A stretch of 47,702 bases of DNA from NCBI RefSeq assembly GCF_900143695.1, contig NZ_FRFE01000036.1, positions 1-47,702 of the forward strand, read 5' to 3'. Below, piece after piece: positions 1-8,381 of this stretch. Under the pieces are notes generated by a model. It was not told the origin of the DNA and searched no databases. It was given only the letters and a program-made list of their open reading frames with translations. Origin of the DNA: Desulfopila aestuarii DSM 18488. Lineage in GTDB: Bacteria > Desulfobacterota > Desulfobulbia > Desulfobulbales > Desulfocapsaceae. Positions within the stretch are counted from its first letter, which is position 1; each line of letters opens with the position of its first letter. Both the position numbers and the translations under genes were made by a program.

Positions 1-174
1 AGTCAGAAAACCCGCAAGCGCGTTGAAGAGATATTCGGCTGGATCAAGGACGTCGCCTGGCTACGAAAATCGAGATACAAGGGTGCCGAAAGAATAGGGT
101 GTTTGTTTACATTCGCAGCGGCGACATACAACATGGTCAGGATGCGCAGCCTGGGGATAGGTGTCTCCGGTTAA
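1..174 (+). pseudogene. IS5-family transposase, C-terminal end (cut by window edge)
   Basis: The open frame enters from the left edge and ends at TAA 172-174, giving the last 57 residues of a transposase. The motif KRVEEIFGWIK followed by LRKSRYKG and a short hydrophobic helix is the usual C-terminal end of IS5-group DDE transposases, where the Glu of the YREK-like region lies just upstream. The catalytic part lies outside the window, so it cannot be said whether the element is intact. The stop is followed by about 150 noncoding bases and then a stretch near 312-335 that resembles the end of such elements, but I could not confirm a terminal inverted repeat without the left end. Confidence 0.8.
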
Positions 175-1070
175 TGGTAAAATGCCCATTAAGGGTACAA
201 GCAACCGTGATTACGGAGCGAAAATACGCTTACTTCACTGAGGAAGAGCCCCTATAAACAGTGTTAAAGATCAATTTTGAAGCAGGCATAAAAATGATCG
301 TTATAAACCTGCACAATTTTTCAACGTCCTGTTAGAGCGACCTTCTGTTGTCCAATTCTCTTTTTCATAGTGGACTTCTTGCGATAAGGGAAGGTATGCG
401 AAGGTATTTAAAGAAAATTTGCAAATCATGTCAGGAATCTGGAACAACTCATTGTGCTTTGCTAAAACTGCAAGTTGAATATTGTCGTCATCGACGAGTA
501 TGTAATCATACAATGCTGGAATATTAGTGATTTCTATTAATACTCTCCAGTTTGATTTCCTGCAAAGACATGACGATTCTTGAAAGAATGCGTCCGTAAT
601 CTATCTTGAATGATCACCTATATGCTCATTCTATCGGACATTATATATCTTATCAAATTGATTCTTTGGCAGCTGGCGTGAATTGTATAATATAACAATG
701 CCTTATGCTGTTGCTGTGTTTAAACAGCAATTTTTCTGCTAAAAAAATAACACGTTCGATTGCGGTTTTAATTTCAGTATATTCCTCTCAGCAGTTTCAA
801 CGGATTATAGCTTAATTCCCTCCTGTTGGCGTCACCTCATTGGTTGATAACTCTATGAGATTTTCCGATATTACGTACATCTTTCCGTATATGTGTAGTT
901 TTCTCTAATCAAAAGCAGAATTACAGACAGTGGAAAAGGTCTTCTAATTGCCCCAATTCATTTTGATTGTAAAAACTTTTCTGCTCGTTGGTTAGGCAGG
1001 TGTAGGTATTGCATTTCTGCCAGCTAGCTGAAAATGTCATTCAAAGGGGTTTCTAGCTTTGCTCGCCAAA
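175..1070. other. Long gene-poor region behind the IS end
   Basis: About 880 A+T-rich bases contain no intact gene that I can support. On the minus strand, 335-595 keeps protein-like sequence in two successive frames: about 25 residues containing SLQEIKLES in one frame, then about 70 residues containing ALYDYILVDDDN in another, running up to the presumed IS boundary. No good start codon or ribosome binding site precedes it. The likeliest reading is a decayed gene, frameshifted and interrupted by the insertion element. I do not recognise the family. Confidence 0.35.
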
Positions 1071-1085
1071 CGGAGGAAGGAGTCA

Positions 1086-1511
1086 ATGACTAGATCAAGA
1101 AGAACATTTCAAGTGGTCAATAACAAGATTAATTTTAAATGCCATTCTTGCAATGCAAAACGCTTGATAGCAATACCCGTGGGTGTAATGAGGAGGTCAA
1201 TTAAATGTCACAAATGTCAGGAATCTACTCTATGTATTTTAAATCGACGACTTAGACCACGGCAGGCGCAAACAGGAAAAGTCGTTGTAGTTACAGTAAA
1301 CTATGATCTTATCGAAGTGATGCTTTATGATGTGACAGATGGATCTGTCGGCGCATCATTCGACTTGCCCTATGGGAACCCTCTAACGAAAAAAATTAGA
1401 TCAGGAAGTAAAATACGTCTGAATTGTAATTGGAATCGCTATTTGTTCGGAAGTAAATACTATATTGTCAAGAGTATTAGAGGTCAGAGAGTAGGAGTTG
1501 GAATATCTTGA
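1086..1511 (+). CDS. Zinc-ribbon PilZ-like protein
   Basis: The product is a 141-residue soluble protein. Residues 19-44 form a four-cysteine zinc ribbon (C19-x2-C22 and C41-x2-C44). The rest resembles a degenerate PilZ domain: an Arg-rich linker (NRRLRPR), then DVTDGSVGASF in the place of the usual N/DxSxxG c-di-GMP motif, and an ending like YYIVKSIRGQRVGV. In Desulfobacterota, short ribbon-plus-PilZ proteins of this plan are common and poorly studied. The PilZ motif departs from consensus, so c-di-GMP binding is uncertain. The ATG at 1086 is chosen because GGAGGAAGGAG lies just upstream. A TTG at 1059 in the same frame would add nine residues but has no ribosome binding site. It stands alone, with no co-oriented neighbour. 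Confidence 0.65.
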   Translation: MTRSRRTFQVVNNKINFKCHSCNAKRLIAIPVGVMRRSIKCHKCQESTLCILNRRLRPRQAQTGKVVVVTVNYDLIEVMLYDVTDGSVGASFDLPYGNPLTKKIRSGSKIRLNCNWNRYLFGSKYYIVKSIRGQRVGVGIS

Positions 1512-1761
1512 TATGTACAAATTAAGATCGAGTTTCGAATTCAGATGATGATGTCGCTAGGCGCCAGGGCAGACATCATTAAACTGTCTATCAATGGCAA
1601 CCCTAAGAAAATTTAAAAATACACATCGGACTCAAGCCCGCTACTCACATCTAAAACCCTACCTTTAAACGTTACCGGGAAAGAAATTGGAAGCTCCTGC
1701 CCTGAGAGCACGCCTCGATATTGGGATGATGGCTCCCTTTTAGAATGTTGAACGGGCGAAA
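1512..1761. other. Intergenic, weak hairpin only
   Basis: No gene is visible in this 250-base stretch between two converging genes. An 8-bp inverted repeat (ATGATGTC at 1548-1555 and GACATCAT at 1572-1579) follows the PilZ-like gene. It has no T-run behind it, so it is at best a weak terminator. Confidence 0.3.
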
Positions 1762-2160
1762 TCATGGGTTAGGCGTCGCAGTCCTTGAAGAATCCGAACT
1801 AATCAGCACAGCATGTGCAAATAGATCTCGCGCGACATTAATGCCGTTTAACGCTGCAGGAAAACGAGCATACAGTGCCATTTGCTGAATTATTTCTATA
1901 AGTTCCTGGCGAGAGACACCGACGTTAAGCGCAGCACTGAGATGTACCTTCAATTGGGGCTGTGCGTTACCAAGTGCAGTCAATATGGCGACAGTAGCAA
2001 GCTCTCTTACACGGCCATCAATGCCTGCACGGGAAATGATATCACCATATGAGAACTCGATGATGAAGCGTGCAAGATCAGGAGCAATATCCTGCAGGCT
2101 TTGAATAACTGCCGCACCAGCATCCGCGCTTACCTTTACGGACGTTCTATTGTCATTGGT
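1762..2160 (-). pseudogene. Carboxymuconolactone decarboxylase (CMD/AhpD-like), start lost
   Basis: The frame matches the small CMD-domain family almost end to end: DIAPDLARFIIEF, then SRAGIDGRVRELATVA, LTALGNAQPQLKVH, ALNVGVSRQELIEII and ARFPAALNGINVARD. Family members are helical, often hexameric, of about 110-130 residues, and are usually peroxidase-like or decarboxylase-like enzymes. The homologous frame is open upstream to about 2195, but it has no ATG, GTG or TTG before the conserved core. The roughly 17 residues that normally precede VIQSLQDIAPDL are missing, and the mscS terminator sits where they should be. A short product starting at the TTG at 1983 would lack half the domain. I read it as a 5'-deleted pseudogene; use of a rare start such as ATT cannot be excluded. 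It lies downstream of, and co-oriented with, the MscS gene. Confidence 0.65.
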
Positions 2161-2175
2161 AATATGTAAAATGGA

Positions 2176-2216
2176 AAATACGTGTGAGGGTTGTTATGTC
2201 CTCACACGTATTTTTT
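2176..2216 (-). terminator. Rho-independent terminator of the MscS gene
   Basis: TACGTGTGAGG and CCTCACACGTA form an 11-bp perfect stem around a short loop, and A/T runs flank both sides. It begins about 18 bases after the stop of the MscS gene on the minus strand, and its distal T-run runs into the truncated CMD frame. Confidence 0.8.
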
Positions 2217-2233
2217 CAAATTATGGGCATAGG

Positions 2234-4555
2234 CTATTTCTGCCTGGTTGAAGCCTCTGCAGCTTTTTGTTCTTCCTGCTGGATCAGCTCTCCGGTGGCT
2301 GCTCCGGCGGCTGAAGCAATGTGCTCTTCAGTGCTCCCAGGTTGTGAGGGGATATCGACGATAACCTTACGGTGAGCATAGTGAATACCTTTGGCTCTGA
2401 GCGCTTCGGTTATACGTTTGTAGGCTTCTCGACGGATAAGAAAGTGGGCGCCCGGCTTAGCGGTGAATTTGACCCTAATGGTCATGACCGAGTTGGTGAT
2501 TTCCCTGACCCCTTGAGATTTGAGCGGCCTGATAAAGTCATTCTTAAACTCTTCATCCTCCTGCATGGCCTGGCCAACCTTCTTAATGATTTTTCGAATC
2601 TGATCAATCTCGGCATCGTAGGGGAAATCGAGATTGAACTTCACGATTAAGCCGCCACGCATATAGTTGGTGATGGGCCCGAGGTCGCTATGAGGGACAA
2701 TCTGCAGCATTCCCCGGTGATGGCGAAGCATGACGTTTCGTAGACTAATGTTTTCCACGGTGCCGGTGATACCACCTGCCTCAATATACTCGCCTACCCG
2801 GAAAGCGTCGTCCAGGAGATAAAAAAAACCTGAGAACATATCAGCTACCAGTTTCTGGGCACCAAAACCAACAGCCAGGCCAACCACGCCAGCACCGGCT
2901 AGAAGCGGTCCTATATCGACTCCCATTGACGAGAGGATGGTCATGGTCACCATGGTAACAAGGATGGTGCCGATGAATTTACGCAGCATGGGCAGAAGGG
3001 TGTAGGAGCGACCGCGATTGGCCGATGCTCCCCAGTCATCCTCATCTTCTTTTTTCTCTTTATCTGCAGGGAGGGATTCCTCGATTTTTTGTTCTATCCA
3101 GTTGCTTATGAACTGCCAGAAGATGATGGCTACGGTCAGGATAATGAGTGTGTCAAAGACAACCCCGGACAGGTTAGAGAAGACCGGTATGTAGATGTTC
3201 CAGAGTCCGGCTATCCAGATGAGAATCAGGATGACCAGGCCTGTACGGGCAACGGTCATGGTTTTCATGAACGTCTTTTTGCCCTGTTCGCGTTGCAGGA
3301 TATCGGCTTCGCTGACCTCGCCGCTGTCCTCATACGTTTCAAGATGGATCTTCAGGGTTGCCATGGCATATTTAACCAGCCATTGCAGGAGCTTGTCAGA
3401 GACCATCCAGATCGGAACCACGAAAAAACTCAAGAGAAATGCTCCCCGATTCTCTTGGGCTGGGTCGATGATATCGTTAAACAGGAGTATCCAGAGCAGT
3501 ACCAGGTACGCGAGGGCCAAAAGATGCCAGATCGCGGCAAACTGGTTTCGCCCCCAGGATGCGCATTCGCCATATTCACTGGGACTTTGGATGATGGCAT
3601 CAGCGACCTGTTTGCGATAGAAAAGGATACAGGCCCCTGTGGCAGACAAGAGGAACGTTGCATTAAATAGAAAATAGAGCCTGAGCGTTGGCGCTGAGAG
3701 CCCAAGTTTTTTCAGTACTATTCCGAACATCATCACTGTCAGGATATAGCTGAAAGTGATGAGGAGAGCTCGATAACCGATTCCGGCAAGATGGCAGTTG
3801 ATCGGTGCAATCCGAAAGAGTGGGGATTGCGGCGACAGAAACATCCTGGTGAGAATGGCAAATGCCCTGATGAGGGTTGAAAGAATGAGGATCGCCAGAA
3901 AAAACATCTGGACGTTGGGGGAGTCTGTCCAAATGAACGAAACGAAAATAACGTAGGAGCCGCAAAAATAGATGAGCAGGCGCAGGAAGTTTGGCAGTTC
4001 CTGGGTGATTGAAGCAATAAGTTTGTCAACGCCCGTTATAGCTGTCGGGATTGTAAATGAGGCTACGTTGGCAAATATTCGGCGGACGACCAGGTGGACG
4101 AAGAGCAGTTCTATAATGATACCGGTAGCCAGGAAAAAAAGAACCCAGAGCAAATTTTCCATGGCTCCGGTGGATGTATTGTAGGGACAGAGTTTCCTGA
4201 AAGATGTAGACAGGTCGGCTCCCACCTTTGGCAGGGCCTGGAGGAGCTGGCGGGTGCCCTGTTCGGAGACGTCTGATTTAGTGTCGAGAACATTGAGCAG
4301 GCGGGCAAGTGGAGAATTTGAATCAGGGCCGAGCTTTTTCAGTGTTTCATCTTGACTTGCCGTTTTTTCAAGTTCGGAGATGAGCAGCTTGCGTGCTTCT
4401 TCATCGCTCAGACCAGCGACGCGAGCGGTGACATCGGTTTGGCTCACGGTTGTCGGAGCCGGCTGGGAAGCAGAGGAATAATCGGAACATCCCAAGACAA
4501 CGAGGATAACGAGAATAAGTGGTGTCAAGTGTCGTGCAACACGCTGGATCTGCAT
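2234..4555 (-). CDS. Large MscS-family mechanosensitive channel
   Basis: This 773-residue inner-membrane protein has an N-terminal signal-like helix (about 8-25), a roughly 100-residue periplasmic segment, around ten further membrane helices and a C-terminal MscS core at about 540-720. The core carries the pore-lining Gly/Ala-rich helix (LLAGAGVVGLAVGFGAQKL), then the beta domain (VGEYIEAGGITGTVENISLR) and the IVPHSDL motif. Length and plan resemble the E. coli YbiO/YnaI type rather than the 286-residue MscS, so it should open under membrane tension to relieve hypo-osmotic shock. An acidic, Glu-rich linker (KEKKEDEDD) precedes the pore module. The C-terminal tail after the alpha/beta domain is Ala/Glu/Gln-rich. 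It follows serS at about 135 bases with a likely terminator between, so it is probably its own unit. Confidence 0.9.
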   Translation of the reverse strand: MQIQRVARHLTPLILVILVVLGCSDYSSASQPAPTTVSQTDVTARVAGLSDEEARKLLISELEKTASQDETLKKLGPDSNSPLARLLNVLDTKSDVSEQGTRQLLQALPKVGADLSTSFRKLCPYNTSTGAMENLLWVLFFLATGIIIELLFVHLVVRRIFANVASFTIPTAITGVDKLIASITQELPNFLRLLIYFCGSYVIFVSFIWTDSPNVQMFFLAILILSTLIRAFAILTRMFLSPQSPLFRIAPINCHLAGIGYRALLITFSYILTVMMFGIVLKKLGLSAPTLRLYFLFNATFLLSATGACILFYRKQVADAIIQSPSEYGECASWGRNQFAAIWHLLALAYLVLLWILLFNDIIDPAQENRGAFLLSFFVVPIWMVSDKLLQWLVKYAMATLKIHLETYEDSGEVSEADILQREQGKKTFMKTMTVARTGLVILILIWIAGLWNIYIPVFSNLSGVVFDTLIILTVAIIFWQFISNWIEQKIEESLPADKEKKEDEDDWGASANRGRSYTLLPMLRKFIGTILVTMVTMTILSSMGVDIGPLLAGAGVVGLAVGFGAQKLVADMFSGFFYLLDDAFRVGEYIEAGGITGTVENISLRNVMLRHHRGMLQIVPHSDLGPITNYMRGGLIVKFNLDFPYDAEIDQIRKIIKKVGQAMQEDEEFKNDFIRPLKSQGVREITNSVMTIRVKFTAKPGAHFLIRREAYKRITEALRAKGIHYAHRKVIVDIPSQPGSTEEHIASAAGAATGELIQQEEQKAAEASTRQK

Positions 4556-4623
4556 GTCTTCTTCTTTGCCTCCAGAGGCAGAGGTGGGTGATCGTTCCCG
4601 GTTAGTACGCTAATGCAACGTGG

Positions 4624-4657
4624 TAAAACAACAACGGCCGAGCGGCAGTGTGCCGTT
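4624..4657 (-). terminator. Probable terminator after serS
   Basis: On the minus strand, AACGGC pairs with GCCGTT across a loop that can itself fold, followed by GTTGTTTT. It lies 35 bases after the serS stop. The stem is short, so the call is tentative. Confidence 0.45.
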
Positions 4658-4691
4658 CGACCGCTGGAGTTAGATCATTTTATGATCACAT

Positions 4692-5975
4692 TTACTTCTG
4701 GAATCGGTTCTCAAAATAGGGCTTCAGCACGTCAGGTACGGCTACTGAACCATCTGCCTGCTGGTAGGTTTCGAGAATCGCCAGCAGGGTTCTGCCCACC
4801 GCAAGACCGGAACCGTTCAGGGTGTGTACCAGCTTGCTTTTCTTCTGGCCTTCCGGGCGGTAGCGGATGGCGCCACGTCTCGCCTGGAAGTCAAGGAAGT
4901 TGGAGCAGGAGGAAATTTCGCGATAGGTTTCCTGGCCAGGCAGCCACACCTCGATATCGTAGGTCTTGACCGAAGAAAAACCGAGATCGCCGGAACAGAG
5001 CTGCACCACCCGGTAATGAAGGCCGAGCAGCTGCAATACCTCTTCGGCGTCAGCGAGAAGACTTTCCAGTTCTGCCATTGAGGTTTCCGGGGTGGTGAAC
5101 TTGACCAGCTCGACTTTCTCGAACTGGTGCTGACGAATCAAGCCCCTGGTGTCCCGGCCATGTGAGCCTGCTTCGGAGCGGAAGCAGGGTGTGTAGGCGG
5201 TGTAATAAATCGGCAGCTCTTTTTCGTCGATGGTCTCGTCACGGTGGATATTGGTCACCGGCACTTCCGCTGTCGGGATGAGATAGAGGTCCCAGCCATC
5301 GATCTTGAAAAGGTCCTCGGCGAACTTCGGCAGCTGACCGGTGGCGGTCATGGTCGGGGTGTTGACCATGAACGGGGGCAGCACCTCGGTATAACCGTGC
5401 TTCTGGGTGTGCAGGTCGAGCATGAAGTTGGTCAGCGCCCTGGAAAGGCGGGAGCCAAAGCCGGAGAGCAGGGCGAAACGGGAGCCGGAGAGCTTGGCGG
5501 CACGCTCAAAATCAAGGATTTTCAGGTCTTCTCCTACTTCCCAATGGGGTTTCGGGGTGAAGCTGTATTCCGGCTTTTCGCCCCATTTACGGATCTCGAG
5601 ATTATCGTTGTCATCATGGCCTACCGGTACGCTGTCATCGCACAGGTTGGGGATGGCCATGACGATATCCTGCAGCTGTATTTCAATCTCTGCCAGTTCC
5701 GTGTCCAGCTCCTTGATGGTCTGACCGATGTCACGCATCTCGATGATCATCGGTTCTGCCTTCGCTTTGTCTTCCGCAGAGCCCTGCTTGAGCTGGGCAA
5801 TCTCTTTGGAGGCGACATTACGCCGGTTCTTGAGGCTTTCCACTTCGCCCAGAATTTTCAGACGGCGCTTGTCGATTTCGCTGAAGGTATCAATCAGCTC
5901 AGTGGACATATGGCGGCGGGCGGTCTTTTCTTTGACGAGATCTATATTTTCCCGAATGAATCGTAATTCTAGCAT
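4692..5975 (-). CDS. serS: Seryl-tRNA synthetase
   Basis: This 427-residue cytosolic enzyme charges tRNA-Ser, and by family also initiates selenocysteine formation on tRNA-Sec. The N-terminal ~110 residues form the long antiparallel coiled-coil arm (starts [17 protein letters not shown]). The class II catalytic core follows with motif 2 ([15 protein letters not shown] and [11 protein letters not shown]), the serine pocket region ([15 protein letters not shown]) and motif 3 ([15 protein letters not shown]). Length is normal for bacteria (about 425-430). The ATG at 5975 gives the standard family start, although no strong Shine-Dalgarno precedes it. The 339 bases upstream contain no gene, and no T-box leader is visible. 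Confidence 0.97.
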   Translation of the reverse strand: MLELRFIRENIDLVKEKTARRHMSTELIDTFSEIDKRRLKILGEVESLKNRRNVASKEIAQLKQGSAEDKAKAEPMIIEMRDIGQTIKELDTELAEIEIQLQDIVMAIPNLCDDSVPVGHDDNDNLEIRKWGEKPEYSFTPKPHWEVGEDLKILDFERAAKLSGSRFALLSGFGSRLSRALTNFMLDLHTQKHGYTEVLPPFMVNTPTMTATGQLPKFAEDLFKIDGWDLYLIPTAEVPVTNIHRDETIDEKELPIYYTAYTPCFRSEAGSHGRDTRGLIRQHQFEKVELVKFTTPETSMAELESLLADAEEVLQLLGLHYRVVQLCSGDLGFSSVKTYDIEVWLPGQETYREISSCSNFLDFQARRGAIRYRPEGQKKSKLVHTLNGSGLAVGRTLLAILETYQQADGSVAVPDVLKPYFENRFQK

Positions 5976-6314
5976 GATACTTTTTTGAGTTAGAGATAAG
6001 GGGTGAACTACATGCGAATACTCACGAACTAACCTATGGTAACGACGTAATCTTTATCATGGCAAGCCGATGAGCGCAACCTCAATCAAATTGCAATTGG
6101 GCGTCCCTTCTGCTATTGTTGGCTGCGTCGACCGCCAGGGGGCGCGGGACACGTTCGTCCAAGATTCTACGGCCTGTATCGCGTTGACAGTGATAGAGTT
6201 GTAAAAGACTCCCGAGCCAGATAAGCATGAGGCAACGTCGTTATATTGTCTGGCTCTGGTGATGGTGAACGTTGATTTTCAAAAACCAATTAAACTCTTC
6301 CGCATCTTTTTCGA
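5976..6314. other. Intergenic between divergent serS and tatC
   Basis: No gene is visible. The region must hold the serS promoter (minus strand) and the tatC promoter (plus strand), but I see no convincing -35/-10 pair. An inverted repeat (GAGCCAGA near 6215 and TCTGGCTC near 6250) spans about 40 bases upstream of tatC, with no T-run. Its role is unknown. Confidence 0.4.
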
Positions 6315-7010
6315 ATGGCTGCCCACACTTCAATCATCATCTTTCTTGCTGAACTCCGCCGGTCCATCCGCAGCCTGGGAGTGTCAATTATCCTGACCAC
6401 CCTTGTTATCTTCTTTATTACACCGGAATTGCTGCATTATGTCCAGGGGCATCTCGCAGAAAAACTGTATTTTTTCTCGGTTGCCGGACCTTTTCTCGCC
6501 CATGTGAAACTTGCACTTTTCGGAGCCATGTTTCTGCTCATGCCCTGGATTATGACAGTATTGTGGCGGGCCATGGGTAAGCCATTCAAGGTGTCCGGCT
6601 GGGCCTTGTTTTTCTTCATATTCTTTACCTGTCTGTTATTTTACGCTGGTACTATATTTTGCTATTCGATTACCCTGCCCTTTGGCATCAAGTTTCTACT
6701 TGGCTTTGGCTCAGAGGAGTTGAAGCCAGTCATTTCCGTTAGCAGGTTCGTCAACTTTATCACACTCTTTATCCTGGCTTTCGGGGCTATTTTCGAGCTG
6801 CCGATGTTCATGGTGTTCATGGCCCGGGTGCGGGTATTTTCCCGTAAATTTTATGAGCGGAACAGGCGTTACGCCGTGCTGCTGATCGCTATCGTTGCGG
6901 CGCTGTTGACGCCGACTCCCGATATCGTCAATATGCTGTTGATGGGTGGTCCGCTCTACCTGCTTTATGAGGCTGGAATCATCATTTTGATGGTGATGCG
7001 GATACCCTAA
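6315..7010 (+). CDS. tatC: Twin-arginine translocase subunit TatC
   Basis: This 231-residue polytopic inner-membrane protein is the signal-peptide receptor of the Tat system, which exports folded proteins with RR signal peptides. It shows the N-terminal FLAELRRSI motif (usual form HLxELRxR), six hydrophobic segments, the FGAIFELPMF motif with its conserved Glu and Pro in the middle, and the late LLTPTPDIVNMLLMGGPLYLLYE motif typical of TatC. It is slightly shorter than the usual 240-260 residues, mostly at the C terminus. The ATG at 6315 is the only usable start, because an in-frame TAA lies about 25 bases upstream. No tatA or tatB gene adjoins it, so the partners must be encoded elsewhere. 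Confidence 0.92.
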   Translation: MAAHTSIIIFLAELRRSIRSLGVSIILTTLVIFFITPELLHYVQGHLAEKLYFFSVAGPFLAHVKLALFGAMFLLMPWIMTVLWRAMGKPFKVSGWALFFFIFFTCLLFYAGTIFCYSITLPFGIKFLLGFGSEELKPVISVSRFVNFITLFILAFGAIFELPMFMVFMARVRVFSRKFYERNRRYAVLLIAIVAALLTPTPDIVNMLLMGGPLYLLYEAGIIILMVMRIP

Positions 7011-7062
7011 AGATCTACCATTGGCCAGATACCGATTGCTTTTGGGTAGGCGTCGTCGCGGA

Positions 7063-7482
7063 TCAGTATTCTATCAAGGTATAACCGTGGGTCTTGAGCA
7101 GGGCTGCGGTAACCCCTATCTTGCCATGTACAGCGCAGGAAGGTGATCTGGCTTTCAGGATAACGGTGCTGATGTTTTGTAACCGGGCCAGTTGCAACAC
7201 CATCTCTGCTCCGCGTATGAAGTTTTCAGTCACGTCACGACCCGATCCGGTTATGACCTGTGCCCGCCCGGCCAGGACGTCATGGCCGTTACCACCTGTG
7301 AGAACAGCCGCTTCGCGTGGAGTGGCGAGGCCGCCGAGCTGCTCGGGGCAGATTGGAATCCAACAACTTTTGGCAAGGGCGCGGATGCAGTCTTCATGTG
7401 GTTTGGTCGCGCCGTCATAACGGGTACAGAATCCCATAAGACAGCTGCTTACCAGGCAGGTTGTGGAAAGTGTACTGTTCAT
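7063..7482 (-). CDS. DUF523 / TudS-like iron-sulfur protein
   Basis: This 139-residue protein belongs to the DUF523 family. The signature is present in full: SSCLMGFCTRYDG (Cys14), CPEQLGGLATPR (Cys45) and ARSPSCAVHG (Cys116). These three cysteines are the expected ligands of a [4Fe-4S] cluster. A member of the family (TudS) is known to remove sulfur from 2-thiouracil, so a role in thiolated base or sulfur salvage is plausible here but not shown. Length is typical. It is convergent with tatC and divergent from ftsB, with no operon partner. Confidence 0.85.
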   Translation of the reverse strand: MNSTLSTTCLVSSCLMGFCTRYDGATKPHEDCIRALAKSCWIPICPEQLGGLATPREAAVLTGGNGHDVLAGRAQVITGSGRDVTENFIRGAEMVLQLARLQNISTVILKARSPSCAVHGKIGVTAALLKTHGYTLIEY

Positions 7483-7598
7483 AACTCCGTCGGTTTGGTA
7501 TAAAGCTGTGAGGAAGAGCCGGTCAGGACAGGGGTGGTTGCCTGTTGGTCCATACTCCTTTTTGTCCGGAAATCTTTTTCGAATCTATAGAGTAAATT

Positions 7599-7946
7599 AT
7601 GGCAGGCATGAGACGAAACACCAATCAGAAATTGACACCACTCCAGCAACTCTGGCTGAGAAGAGCCATTGCCCTTCTCGTCATTTTTGCCTTTGCCTGG
7701 CTCTTTTTTTTCCCTGGCAGTGGCTTGCTCGCGATCTTCTCCAAACGTGAAGAAGTGCAGGCCTTGCAGGCTGAAACCGCACATCTGGAAAAAGATAATG
7801 CCAAATTACAGGAGGGTATCGATAAAATGAAAAACGATCCAACCCATCTGGAAGAGGTTGCCCGGCGTGATTTCGGTTTGCTTAAGCCCAATGAGCGGGT
7901 CTATGACTTTGCAAAGCCCACTCCTGATGATAAAAAAGATGAATAA
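7599..7946 (+). CDS. ftsB: Cell-division protein FtsB / DivIC
   Basis: This 115-residue bitopic membrane protein has a basic cytoplasmic start (1-22), one membrane helix (about 24-46) and a periplasmic leucine-zipper coiled coil (about 50-85). It ends in the family signature DPTHLEEVARRDFGLLKPNE. FtsB joins FtsL and FtsQ at the septum and signals to FtsW/FtsI. A second ATG at 7608 would shorten the protein by three residues and cannot be excluded. It is a single gene followed by a GC hairpin. Confidence 0.9.
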   Translation: MAGMRRNTNQKLTPLQQLWLRRAIALLVIFAFAWLFFFPGSGLLAIFSKREEVQALQAETAHLEKDNAKLQEGIDKMKNDPTHLEEVARRDFGLLKPNERVYDFAKPTPDDKKDE

Positions 7947-7964
7947 AGGCCCTCACGGGGCCTT
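7946..7964. terminator. Short GC hairpin, possibly bidirectional terminator
   Basis: AAGGCCC and GGGCCTT pair across a 5-base loop directly at the ftsB stop codon and 13 bases beyond the end of the convergent fmdB-like gene. The T-run is better on the minus side (TTTATTCATCTTTTTT). Confidence 0.6.
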
Positions 7965-7976
7965 CAGTTATCAGCC

Positions 7977-8186
7977 TCAGCGGAATCGTGAATTGGCGGG
8001 ACAGCCGGCTCCCGCTGTGGAAAGAGAAGAACCAGAGCTGAGCCGGTGGCTGCCGGCTGAGATAACTTTTTTGATTTTGCTACTACTGCATTTCGGGCAG
8101 GTGACGTCGCGGGCAGCATCAGCAATCGGGACGATTTTTTCAAACTGGGAATTGCATTCGAGACATTCAAACTCGTAAAGCGGCAT
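7977..8186 (-). CDS. FmdB-family zinc-ribbon protein
   Basis: The product is a 69-residue protein with the FmdB/Zn-ribbon_8 signature: MPLYEFECLEC at the start, a second CPKC pair at 30-33 (Cys 8, 11, 30, 33) and a Ser/Gly-rich tail. The family was named from the fmd formamidase operon of Methylophilus and is often called a putative regulatory protein; its actual role is unknown. The ATG at 8186 is preferred because CAGGAGAA lies 7-8 bases upstream and because the family begins MP(L/T)YE. A longer start at 8207 adds seven unrelated residues. Confidence 0.85.
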   Translation of the reverse strand: MPLYEFECLECNSQFEKIVPIADAARDVTCPKCSSSKIKKVISAGSHRLSSGSSLSTAGAGCPANSRFR

Positions 8187-8279
8187 ATACTTCTCCTGTT
8201 GCTTCATGTTACACTCAAGGCCACTTTGAATAATTCAATATTAACGGAATGTTCAACTATTCAAGGTGTCTTAAAATAA

Positions 8280-8340
8280 TTGCGCCGTGGCGGCAGTGTC
8301 ATGTGTTTCACATGATATGTACTGGTCGCAAACGGCGCAA
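8280..8340. repeat. Nested inverted repeat, function unknown
   Basis: The outer arms TTGCGCCGT (8280-8288) and ACGGCGCAA (8332-8340) are perfectly complementary. Inside them TCATGTG (8299-8305) and CACATGA (8309-8315) form a second perfect hairpin with a TTT loop. The whole sits between the XRE-regulator terminator and the fmdB-like gene, 94 bases upstream of the latter. It could be a leader structure, an operator pair or a relic of a small repeat element. Confidence 0.55.
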
Positions 8341-8344
8341 GAGA

Positions 8345-8378
8345 AAAGCAATTCGCAAAAGGAGCGGCTCCGGCGAAT
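8345..8378 (-). terminator. Terminator of the XRE/two-CW gene
   Basis: ATTCGC (8351-8356) pairs with GCGAAT (8373-8378), with an inner GGAG/CTCC stem. On the minus strand the hairpin is followed by TTGCTTTTCTCTT. It begins three bases after the stop codon of the regulator gene. Confidence 0.65.
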
Positions 8379-8381
8379 GAG

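Noticed and set aside
3089-3670. 193-residue open frame on the plus strand inside the MscS gene
   Set aside because: Antisense shadow of a well-conserved gene, without ribosome binding site or recognisable domain.
2234-4555. Lipobox (VLGC) in the MscS protein
   Set aside because: The position fits only loosely, and a lipoprotein anchor on a polytopic channel would be unusual.
5244-5966. 240-residue plus-strand open frame across serS
   Set aside because: Complementary to the conserved synthetase; codon-bias shadow with no family features.
6214-6256. GAGCCAGA/TCTGGCTC inverted repeat upstream of tatC as a terminator
   Set aside because: No T-run on either strand and no gene ending there.
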